A stretch of 64,000 nt of DNA, from assembly GCA_033980235.1 (NCBI GenBank), contig CM067075.1, positions 36,218,385-36,282,384 on the forward strand, read 5' to 3'. Below are positions 1 through 12,200 of this stretch, piece by piece. Numbering within the stretch: the stretch's first letter is position 1; every line of letters begins with the position of its first letter. Both the position numbers and the translations under genes were made by a program. The notes under the pieces were generated by a model, which saw nothing but the letters and a program-made list of their open reading frames with translations, had not been told where the DNA came from and searched no databases. The DNA comes from Diadema setosum (lineage: Eukaryota; Echinodermata; Echinoidea; Diadematoida; Diadematidae).

Positions 1-865
1 TTAATGGAGATGTATCATTGCCAAATCTTGACCCCTTCTACTAGTTTTGGTTATGCTGGTCCCTATGTTCTGCCTTTAATTAGGTAAAAAGCCTGCACCA
101 TGTTTTATTATTTTCGTGTTGGTGCTCTATCATCCACATTTCTGGATTTTTTTGTGTTTTCAAAACGTATGTAAACCTGCATCATGGTCAAATTTAGATC
201 TTTTTTTTTTTTTTTTTTTTTTTTAATGCTGCTCCCAGCTGTCCGCCTATCATAAGGTGAAAAGTCACATTTTGGTGGGTGTCTTGTTTGTGCCATTCGG
301 AAGGTGTTTCATGATAGATACTGATGAATGTGGATGCATCGTTATAAACTCTGCACGCCTGCTGTTTTATGGTGATGCTGCCCTCAGTAGGCAATCTGCT
401 GCCATCTCACATTTCTGTGTGGGCTCTGAGAGCTGCATATGAAAGATTTCTTTAAAACTTTGCATGAAGGTCCATCATAGTCAAATCTGCCTTTTTCTTA
501 TAAATAATACTTCCTTCAGTGTCTTGCCATTTATATTGTCAAGCCTGATATTCAGTTTAATGTCTTATGTGTGCTCCATAGGCCACATTTGTTAGATCTC
601 TTTCAATACCAAGTTACGGGGTATTTGACATTGGGGGGGGGGGGGGGGGGTGGCTACCTCATACACACAGACACACACATATAAGTCTTACTTATGATTC
701 TTTCTCATAAAGACTGTTCTTTCCACTTTCCTCTTTGTAAGATGAGTCTTAGATCTATCATTATGCCCTTAATAAGCCAGTTGTGTTGGCCCTTTCTTTC
801 TTAGTTATTATATCAAGTTTTCTTTATATTCAGGTTTCAGGTTTTCTTTGCATTCTATACTTTAA

Positions 866-1637
866 CCCTAAAAAGACTGGGCTATTTTGGTAGCTTGAAA
901 GACTGGGGGGGGGGGGGGGCCCTAAAGGGCCCCCCTTAAGATCTCGGCCGTGGATCGCGCGATCACCGCGGAAATTTGCACAATGGTAGTGTGCGATGTA
1001 ATCTACAAGATCGTATATTTAAATTTTACAAAATAGTCTTCTTTGATTTTATTTTGATTAATTATGCTAATTTATGCGAGAAATCAGACTCTTTGATCTA
1101 AATCAGTAAATAAAGCTCCAAAAGTGCTCATTTTTGGTCTAATTATTCTTTGTGGCATTCTTAGCAAATGTACTTGAAAAAAATCGGTATCAAAATTAAT
1201 TTCTTATTTATTTTATTGTTTTATGAATTTCTTATGTATTTCTTTGTTTTTTCGATCTTTTGATTTTATTGTTTTTTTAAACAAAATTTGTTGCAGACAC
1301 TTTTTGAAGCATAATACTCCTAAAACAAATTAATTATAGCCACTGAGAGTAAAAATAAGCATATTTATATGAACCATTTGAAAAAACTCAATTTGCATTG
1401 ACTTTGTACACAAAATCAAATTTTGGAGCCATTTTCGGCCTCACGTGCATGTACAGAAAGTTATGTAACTTCAGAACCGTACCCCCGGGCGTCACAAATT
1501 TGGTGTCAAAATGTGCGGGAAACTCGAAAGAAAAAAGTCATAGAGCATCGCGGCGAGAGCATTGCGTGTTGCAGAGTAATCGCGCGAAATGTCGAGGGGG
1601 GACCCTTTAGGCCCCCCCCCCCCCAGTCTTTTTAGGG
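866..1637. mobile_element. piggyBac-type non-autonomous element (MITE)
   Basis: Flanked by TTAA on both sides (862-865 and 1638-1641), the target site of piggyBac elements. Termini are inverted: CCCTAAAAAGACTGGG at the left and CCCAGTCTTTTTAGGG at the right. Next to each is a long G/C run and a CCTAAAGGG-type block. The left end carries an extra 26-bp copy of the terminal segment. Inside are CpG-rich subterminal segments and an AT-rich centre with no transposase frame. Class from TTAA plus CCC start; family name unknown. Confidence 0.8.
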
Positions 1638-2465
1638 TTAAAATAGAAACAAGAAATGAGAGAAGGCAAGAACAAACACAGGAGCAAATTATGTGTGTCC
1701 CATTTCCTGTCTTAATCCCTCATGAAGCCAGTATATCCTGCTTACCTCCATCTACCTTGATTGAAGTTTGGTCATTGATACCATAGATCAGGGAATTATT
1801 GTCTGTAGTTCCTGTTAGAGCACAAAGAGAAAGGTGAAAGAAAAGGTGACTCACCTCAAGAACTAACAGAGCTCTTTTTGATTTTACTCTATTATACTGT
1901 TAAAGAAAGCAATTTTTCACATGTACATGAAGTCTTGATCATATCATGTCATGTCAGAAAATGGAAAGCCTAAATCCCTTTAATAGTGACAGGAAGCTGA
2001 TAAAAATGTTTAAAGTGCATAGTCAGTGTTCAGAATTTCTAAAAAGTGAAAAATATCCATTGATTTGGATGATAACAGTTAAGATACGGAACTCATGACA
2101 AAAAAGAAAAGAAAAGGAAAACCAAAACAAAAATACAAAGTTCATTGTCAGTACTTCAACCTATCCATGATATTAACAGGTTTCAGTTGATGTGGTCTCA
2201 TATCAAAACATTCCAAAGTACAACCCTGTATGTTACTGCATATTTTAACATATTTGGAACACAGTTTTAGCACATGTTACTTCCTTCAAGGTATGGTACA
2301 AAGACTCAATTTGGATTTTATTAATATGAGAGAGACAACTCTCTCAGCTGAAGAAAAATGCAGCTAGAGATAAGGGGGAGGTAGATAGTGTTGCAGGAAA
2401 TACTGTGCGGATATAACTGATATGGACATATGTTTATGTATTCCGCATCCACCAAGTTTTTTTTT

Positions 2466-2500
<35 letters not shown>

Positions 2501-3618
2501 GTGGAGAAGGAAGCAGTGCTAGTTTTACCACGTGCAAAGTCTTTTACAGTGTGGGATATTGGCAGAACAAGGTTTGAAGTCCAGTCTGACTGTGAGCTAT
2601 TCCATGATGGAACAATAAAGTTTGTCTCTTATACTTCAAGAATCTACCCTTTGATGTGATCAGTAGAACAGGTTGTGGAGCACTTTGGGTGTTGTGCCAT
2701 TCTGGAGCTGATATTAATAGGAACCCCATTTTGATTGAAGAAAAGGAAGTGCTGGAGCTAAGATTATTGGAGCCTTTACTTTGAATTATCAACAAACTGC
2801 TAGTTGAGCAGAGGTGGAGTGCAGTTTTGATGGGATTGTTTGGAATCAGTTTGATAACATGATGCAGTAATTTTGTTTGTATGTGATTGATTAGCAAATC
2901 AGAAGTCAGTCTGGATGGAGGATGGAATATAACATCTCTATGTCTTTGATACTGATAGCATGTTTTGTGAATAGTAGGAGTCCACCTTAAATGTGTTTTA
3001 ACAGGACATCAAGTATTTCAAGAGGTGAGAACCTGTGTGATCGTTGTGTTTTGTTTTGTTTTCAACAGCTTCTAAATGAGATGCTGGCATATATCTGTTT
3101 TCAGCAGTGCTTGTATTGCAATTTTGTGAGATATTTTGTAAAATATCACAAGCCTGGCACAAAGAATTGATGGATATTTGTAGCTGATTGCTACATTCTG
3201 TTCATGTTGATATAGTGGCATTTTGCACGATGTCATCTTCCCTATTAAACAAAGTGTTACACCAGCTGAATAAAGTGCCTTGAGTATAGAGTCAGGGTAC
3301 TTAAAGCAAAAAGGGTAAAGTGTTATGGACATAGAATTAATCTGTCTACATCAGGGTGTCCCGTCAGTCTTACCTCAGGTGAGCCATCACTCTGGATACC
3401 CCAGGGATTTTCGTGGACGGTTGGCAAGTAAATGTCATGGCCACACTCCAATTTATCGTGGCTCCAGCCCACCAGGATTTAGTTGTACACAGACTCTATG
3501 TGCTGTCTTGGGTACAGTGTGGCTAAGAGTTTTCAGACTGAATCCAGTATATTGCCATGCCATTTTTGGCTCATTTGCAATTTTCTTGTCACTTGAAACA
3601 GCTGCTTGTTTAGCTTCA

Positions 3619-4219
3619 ATCACAAATTGATGTGCATCCATCAGTAGTGATTAGGTAGATGTGTTAAGATTCTATTTTTTTTTTCTTTTTTTGTTGTTGC
3701 AAAGACATGTGTCATTCAGGACAATGGAGAAGATGCCTGCTATAAATTCTACAAATAGCAGAACACACACACACACACATAGAAAGTAAAACTATAAATG
3801 TTTCTTAGATAGTATTTGTTAATCAAATTGGGTTAAATTTGTTAAATGTTTATTAAATTGGTAGAGCTTTACTGCAGTGAAATCATTAAATAATTGCAAT
3901 TCTACTTCTTGTTCTAGTTGATCACAAATTGATGTGCATCCATCAGTAGTGATTAGGTAGATGTGTTAAGATTCTATTTTTTTCTTTTGTTGTTGTTGCA
4001 AAGACATGTGTCATTCAGGACAATGGAGAAGATGCCTGCTAAAAATTCTACAAATAGCAGAACACACACACACACACATAGAAAGTAAAACTATAAATGT
4101 TTCTTAGATAGTATATGTTAACCAAATTGGGTTAAATTTGTTAAATGTTTATTAAATTGGTAGAGCTTTACTGCAGTGAAATCATTAAATAATTGCAATT
4201 CTACTTCTTGTTCTAGTTG
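3619..4219. repeat. Two-copy tandem duplication, 302-bp unit
   Basis: Copy 1 3619-3920, copy 2 3921-4219. They differ only by a few substitutions and T/GTT length changes in a homopolymer region. Each includes a CA microsatellite. High identity implies recent origin or recent conversion. Confidence 0.9.
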
Positions 4220-5719
4220 ATTCTAATAATAGAGTTAAATGAAACAAAGGGAATGACAAGTTTTCTAAGAGTTTGACATGAGATTAACAAGTTATGGGAT
4301 TTCAAAGTTTATAAAATGTTTTCATTAAAAAGGAATATGAGTTGCAATGAAATACACTGTATTCAAATTATATCAGATGTCATCCTTTATTCATCTCCCA
4401 CTAACCTACTACCAAATTTTTTTACTGAATTTCCTGTTTTCAAATGAAAACAACAAGAAAACTTGTGTCTCTTTTTTTTATTAAATTATTGTAGTGTTGT
4501 GACACCTAAGCAGTGCTGACTTGAGGGATGCCATGATTATAAGCTGTTACATTACTCAATAGAAAACATGATATTTGTATCAAATGAAAAGTTTGTGTGA
4601 AAACCAATAACAGAATAGTGAGATAATGCATCATGGCCGTATCCATCAAATCTTACCATTCTCAGACATGCATGAGACTTCAAAATTCTACGACCCTTGC
4701 ATTTTATGTCTGATTCTGCTGGAACTTTCACCTTTTTACATGTACATTGTATGTCCAATTCTTGTAGAACTTTACCATTCTGTTTTACTCAATTCATCAA
4801 AGTCAATTTAATGTGAAATAGAACTGTACTTTAATACAGTCTCTGGAGGATATCCACACACTGCATATTATGAATAGTGACCCAAATATGTACTGCACTT
4901 TCACTCTAATGTGTTAGGGTGAGCCATGAGAGTCTATTACAATTTGTGAGCCATGTAACCGATAGGGTCGTGTAATAACAGGAAATAAGGAAATATATTA
5001 TGTCTACATCCGTTTTGCCTTATGGGACGTTATTAATTAAACAGCACATTTGTCACTTCCACTCATCTCTTTACAAGGTTGTTCTCGTCATATCCTGCTC
5101 ATTTTGTTGTATTCACACTAATTCACATTGTACAGAAGACGAGCGTTGTTAAATGAGGCATGTGTTTGGCATAGCTTCATGTCAGCCTTCTTATTACATG
5201 ATGTGAGAGCTGCGTCAAAGAATGGGTCTTTAAAAGACTTACTTGGTGCCAGCAAGAAAAGGTCTTAAAGAGACCTTTGAGGTTAATGTCTTCATTTCTC
5301 TTGTCTTCCTTGAGGCAGCATCCATGTACCTTAATGAGAGGTCTGTGATACATTTTCCGTATTCATCCAAGGATTTTTTTTTTTTTTTTTTTTGTCCAGA
5401 ATAGCAGCAGCACAAAATAAATTTGCACTGCTTCCTTGATTACACTATCTGTGTGATTTTTGTTTTGTTTATCTAGACTTCTCTATTAATCTCATTTGAG
5501 TGTATATTAGTTAATCACTACAACTCTTCTACACTATGTACAGATGTATTTCAATGCCATCAAATGAAAATGTATACTTCTGCTTTCTGTGGATCACACA
5601 ATGTGATAACTTTCATTTCGTATACTAGATTTTCCCTTTCAGGACTTCTTTGTATGACTATAGGTCTATGCACTTATTCATTTTTATACATGCATATTTG
5701 TACTTCTTTTGTTTTCTTT

Positions 5720-5985
<266 letters not shown>

Positions 5986-6116
5986 TTTTTTTTTCACAAT
6001 GGCAGTCCAGTGTTAGTATTTACCTTGCTGCAGATTTCACTATTGATTTGCTTGTGTGGTTATTCTTGTGCCAATATGAATAATACTTCCAAACTCTCGT
6101 ATCTTTTCTCTTTTAG

Positions 6117-6245
6117 CCTCTGAGCCTGTTGGATCAACCTATTAGTCTCAATGGCTCCAATGTTGGAATTGCCTATGAGTACATCAAGAAGAGAAGGAAT
6201 GTCATCAAACTCACCAATAGCATTGGCTTTACAATTCTACTGCAG
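6117..6245 (+). CDS. ARHGAP21: RhoGAP gene exon: middle of PH domain
   Basis: 43 codons, phase 0 at both ends, between a pyrimidine-rich acceptor (ctcttttag) and donor CAG|gtattt. It encodes [16 protein letters not shown] and KRRNVIKLT, matching the ARHGAP21 PH strand region (QPISVN, KRKNVFRLT). The first half of the PH domain must be in an earlier exon that I did not find in 1-6116. The acceptor lies only about 130 bp after a long ATT/ATTC microsatellite. Confidence 0.9.
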
Positions 6246-9200
6246 GTATTTTATACATTTTTTATTCTCATTTTCCTCTCATTCAATACCCTTTTTAAAT
6301 TATATTTTTCAATAGTTAACATTAATTCAATTTCCTGTTCTACATCTATTGAATTTCTCTTACTCCAGCAAGCCAGCTCAAGCTGATATTTTTTCATTTG
6401 TGCACTTCTTTTAAAAGTAAACAGGAAACCTTTGCTATATTTGTGGCACATAAATACTTTTATGACACCTTGAAAATATTTAATGCTCCTAACAGCTACA
6501 TGGCTTGTGAGTGTCTATTCAGCTTTTCCCTCCAGCAGTATTATTACCATGGCTTTTCTAATTTTAACTTGCATCCTTGTGTGTGATGTATTTTCATGCC
6601 TTTATCCCCAGGCATGTACTTGTTTGTCTCTCTCATGGATATATAAGGCTGTTTTTCCTACGATACCTTCTTCAATTTTTGGTTGTGTGTTACTTAATTC
6701 CTTGCTTTAATAAATGGCTTCTACATGTAAACAACAAGTCTTTCATAACTGTCAAGATAACGAAATGTCTTGTTTTATACTTTTCATGTACATATGATAG
6801 GATGCTTTTATACTTTTTTTTTTTTTTTTTTTTTACTGGTTATATGAATGGATTTAGTGCTAAATTTTGTTTTTTAGTTTTCTGATAGATATACTACGTT
6901 CAATTACCTTCTGTCTTTTCTGTAACTCAACATGTTATAAGTATCATCTACAGATTTTTATCAAGTCATGTCATTGCATCACAAATTCTTTCTTGACTGT
7001 TTATACCCTGTATGACCCCACATCCCTTCTTTCAGCCTTGAAAAGCTGTCTGTTTTGTCTTAAACATTGATCATATATTTATCTATATCATTTCCTGTAT
7101 TGAATTCAGCTGATATGGTTTGAAAGATACTTTACGTATGTGTACATCTTTGTGGACAGCCAGCAGTTGATTACAGTAGACAAGAGCTTAAGACCATGTC
7201 TTTTCTTTAAAAAAAAGTGTGTTGGTCTTAAAGCTAGTAATGCATTGTTTGCTAGCAGAGTACCTTTCACAATTAGTTGTGACGTGACAAGCGTGTGGAT
7301 TAACCTCTTTGTGTAGGCTGTGGCTAGAATACATAAGTAGGGCATCATATCCTGTGAGTCGACAGTGGATACTATCGTGTTAACTGCCTCGTATGAGATA
7401 AACAGCCAGTCTTGTCATGGGCTTGGTAGGATTAACATGCCTTATGGTATAAATATGTACCTGTCCTAGATGGGCAAGCCAATAATGATTATTGGTGTGG
7501 TTTTCTGGATGACAAACATTGCCACCTGTCACAAGGGTAGGAAGAGTTTCTCTTTTTTCCCCTGCTCTTATTTGATTTTTGTTTGTGTTTTCCTCCTTAG
7601 GTCAGTGATAGGGATACGATGCTGGCATGGATTAAGGTGATGCAAGAACACAACAATCCAAGCCAAAGCGTAAGTATGGAACCAGTGATATTTTGGAAAT
7701 GTTATACCTTCATTATGGATATGAAGAAGAAGGGAATTGATGTGCTCCAGGGCAGCAAAGACAGCCATTGGAGAAGGAAAATGAAGGGACAGATTTATAT
7801 CCAATTATAATCATAATCCTTATGTACACATTGTATACATGTATGTACTGCATACTTTCAATCTCCCATGTGACTTTGAAATTCGCCTTTAGAATTCGCC
7901 TTTAAAAAGCTGCTCCAACCATGTAGAAGAAACAAACTTGATGCTCAGGAAAACACTAAATTCAAAGGACAAGTTCACCTTCATTAACATAAGGATTGGG
8001 AGAATGTAGCAATATTAGTAGAACACATCATTGAAAGTTTGAGGAAAATTGGACAATTCGTTCAAAAGTTATGAATTTTTGAAGTTTTTGTGCAGTCACC
8101 GCTGGATGAGAAGACTACTGCAGTGTATGATGTCACATGGGTACAACAATATAAGGAAAATATAGAGAATTTCACAAAATTTCATCATTTGAAAAAAGTA
8201 CACATTTCCTTGACTCGTTACTGACATATTTATATGGGTAATATTATTCCCATTGCCTTTAGAAAGAGGCAAGTCAAGTGCTCTTTTATTATGCGAAAAA
8301 AGTGAAAATATGTTGAATTTTCTTTACATCTTCTTTATACTGTTGTACTCATATGACATCACGAGCCTTAGTAGTCTCCTCATCCAGTGGTTCCAACACA
8401 AAAGTTTTAAAAATTCATAACTTTTGCATTGATTGTCCAATTTTCCTCAAACTTTCACTGATGTGTTCTACTAATATTGCTGCATTCTCTTAATCCTTAT
8501 GTTAATGAAGGTGAACTTGTCCTTTAAGAAACTTGTGGATTCCTTTAGAACAAGACAATGTCATCATATTCTCATTGTTTCCTTCACAAGTTTTGCACTT
8601 CCAATTTGTGCCATCTTGCTTGTTACATTTTTTCCATTTGGAAATAAAACTTTAAACAAATCGTAGTGGGTTTTGTCGTCATGAGACTCAGAAGTAAAAC
8701 CATTAACCTATCTTAGTTAACCATTTGACCTGACCTTTTTAATTTTTATCAGATTCCATGTCTTGTTTCTTCTCATAAGTTCCAGTGCTGTGTGAGCTAA
8801 GAGTACTGACTTGTACTGAAGGAAGAGTTAACCTACTCTGCTATTTTTGATGCTTATTAAAGTCTAGTCACACAGGATGCTATGTAAGTTGAAAATTCCA
8901 GCTGCCATTGTTCAGGGATGGTAACTCTGATACCTCATTGAGGGTTTGTCTTCATACTTCTGTTGACACCCTACTGAAGGAATCTGGACTGCAGTACACT
9001 TGTCCTTCATGTAAAGTTCTTTGGTTTCTGGCTGCATAGTCGATGTGTTATGCAGCCCTAGATAACATTGAAATATATGACAGATTTGAGATCAATCTCT
9101 AGAAACAAGTATGAAACAGCTCTCTCAGATTCTTCTTCTATGTTGGGTGATAATCCCAAGACAATGTAGACATGATATTCACAACACGTGTCATAATAGC

Positions 9201-12200
9201 ATGGGCTTAGCTGAAGGGACTCTCTCGAGATGGTGATTGCAGTGTAAATGTCAGGTGATATCACCAAGGTCTTGTATGACTTGAATTGTGGATCCCAACC
9301 TTCTCAGTTTCACTGGTAGGGTGTCTCATTATGTCAGCACATTGTTAGTGTTCATGACTTGTTTGGGTGTAGTGTTCGTACTCCCCTGAGATCAATCTTT
9401 AGTACAGGTATTGATATCAACCATGCTGTCAAAGATGTCTAGAAGGCTTGACTGACATAGCAGGTTCCAAGTTGCTCATGGGGCATAAAGTCTATGACCT
9501 CTTGAGCACAGTTAATAGCAGCAGTAGGCCGATATGAATTGTGTCATACCTGCACTTATACATCTATATGACTAGTGTAATACAACGCTATTGGCACACT
9601 GCCCTCTTTCATGAAGACCTCTGTGTTACATTGCAAGAACAGTGTCCCTTCTAACATTTGTTCATACATTATATTAGTTTCACAGTGTTATTCCAAATGC
9701 CAAATAGAGGTGAAATGCTTCTTGTGTCTCAAGAGATATATTTAGTGTTTTACACTTAATACAAGTGTCTCTCTAGCTGTAATGAATGAATATTCTAAAA
9801 CATGATATATTCCCGGCATGAATTTTTCGCGAATTGGAGACGATGGCCTTTTTTGCGGCATGAAATATTTGCGAACTGCCACTGGCATTCAATGCATATA
9901 GTGTATAAAAGAACGTTCGAGTGCATTTTAATTTCGCGAATCTTTGCGCTTGCGAAATTCGCAAAATTAAAATGCACGCGAACATTCCTCGTTTTACAGT
10001 ATTCAGGGTGAACCAATCATTACAGTTACATTTGTGGCATAGAAAAGCCTGCATTTTGCTGTTTTAATAAAGAAAATAGTAAGTGGTGATGTAATGATGC
10101 ATCAAGGTAAGTCAGTAGGAACAGTTTGTTTAGAGTGTGTAAAATAACTCTGAAGGGTGTACAGTGCTTTCTGTCCCCCCCCCCCCCAATTATTCTCAAG
10201 TTATCATGATGTAGCAACAAACATATATATGCTCTAAAACACATGTAAACTGGATCTATCAAAGGTTAAAAATCAACACATAATCAAGGGAAGTCAAAAG
10301 TGCATTCATCAGTCTATTTTAAGCCAACAATGGTAGTTCTTTATAAATTACAAAATGATAATGATATTAGGGTTCATTTCACACTTTGCATATAAACAAT
10401 TGGAGTAGTGGCAAATACAAATTATGCATTTCAAGCAAGTTGTGTTAAGTGACGATGAATGGTCAGACACATTGCAAGACAATATACTTCTGGTTTCATA
10501 CATTCATTGAACCAGTGCATAGTAGAATAATCGATAGCCCTTCATCCCATATACGACATAGTATTCCCACTTCTATTAATGTCTTCATCATTCTGCAGGC
10601 GTTCTCATTTTTATGTGTAGTTGCCAGTGTTAGTGTAAACTGAGAATTGTTAGAGTGAACTATAGAACCGACAGTCAGGATCTCTTTTATTACTTCCTGT
10701 GGATTCTTGTTGGACCATTAGGTACTTCCACTTTCACCCACTACCTGGTTTTGTATGTCTCATGTGATCTCGGTATTCTTATCTTTAACAATGCTTCTAT
10801 ACGAGAAACATTTTATTCTTGATAAAAAGAATATTTTTACACTCATTCTTGTAGCATTCTGTTGTGTAATCACATAGCAACAACTGTAGATAGATTGTTT
10901 GCACCCTTTAAATAATTGAAATACTTATTGTAGTTGTCAGCTTTTAAATTTGTTTTTACCTCAGTCAAATATAATTTTTGTATCAAACTTTGCAGGCAAC
11001 TGTGTGACACATAGTGGTTTCTTTTATACCGATAATGAAAAGTAATAACATACCTCTTTGTGTTTCAGTAAAACAGTTAATCAGGCTTCATTTACAATAT
11101 GTTTGATAGTAAAAAGTTCTTTCACAAAATCTTAAATTCATCAACAATTATAAATTCTTCAACTTAAAAGTTATGAAAAGAAGCATGTCCCAAAGCAAAG
11201 TGTATGTGGATAGAAAGCCATAAGCCAAAAGTGTCAGTATACTGCAAGGAAGACATGTGATGGTTTTGTTAGCAGGGGATAGTCCATGTACTCTGACAGA
11301 TCCTACTTACTGCTATTACAAACAAACATCAGTATTATTTTGTCAATACTTGATGTTGATTTGTGTTATAGTGGTAGCTTGCTGTATTCTCCAAATATCT
11401 TCACATTTATTCTACATTTGATAATACTGAAGTCATATATAATACCACAAGAGATACATCTACATAGTGCTGTGTCTCTCATTCCCATGACTGATTATAC
11501 TCCTTGTGATTCATTTGATGCTACCTTTTTACTGCTTGCATTAACCTAATTTATTGAGGTAGATCTTTCCCTCTATCATTTGCAGTGGGAATGAAAATCC
11601 ACAATTTTAGCAAAATAAGCAAAGTTCAGCATGATTGATTGTTTTTTAAAACAGATTAGTGAGTGCAAATCTATATTTAGTTAATGTTACTTTTTGTGAA
11701 CAAGTGCAACCTCAAAAATTAAAGCACAGTTTGCCAGATACTAGAAGTCTAACCTGGGTTTCAAGGCTGCATAAAGATCCTCTTTTAGACTGTTATTAAA
11801 TGGTGCTTATATTTAGAATGACTTTCACCTTACTTTCCCTGGCCCCATTCCCCACTTTGAAAGTACATTGACTCTATTGGTGTGGTGGCTGTGATATCAA
11901 GCCTCACATCCTCCTGTCTCTCCTGCCTTGTATAGCATCATCTGACTTCAGATCACAGCCCATCCTGACATTGAGAGAAGGAGGGGGAAGGTGTTTGGTG
12001 GGGGGGGGGGGGGATGACTGGCCAGGCATTTTTCCCCCACTCTCTGGCACCCACTGCTAACTCCCATCTCTCTCTGCCACTGGCTGGAATGCCTCAGTGG
12101 ATGAAACATACATTGCACCTGTCATGGCTGCCACATACTTGGCTGCGGAATTGACCGGAACTTGTTGGCTAGTGCTGCTGTGTTGCATCAGCTTCAAACA

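Noticed and set aside
2544..2897. 117-codon open frame on the - strand
   Set aside because: No recognisable domain; composition like surrounding intron.
3325..3641. Overlapping open stretches on both strands with GC-richer sequence
   Set aside because: No family recognised, no good splice sites and no match to ARHGAP21 upstream exons.
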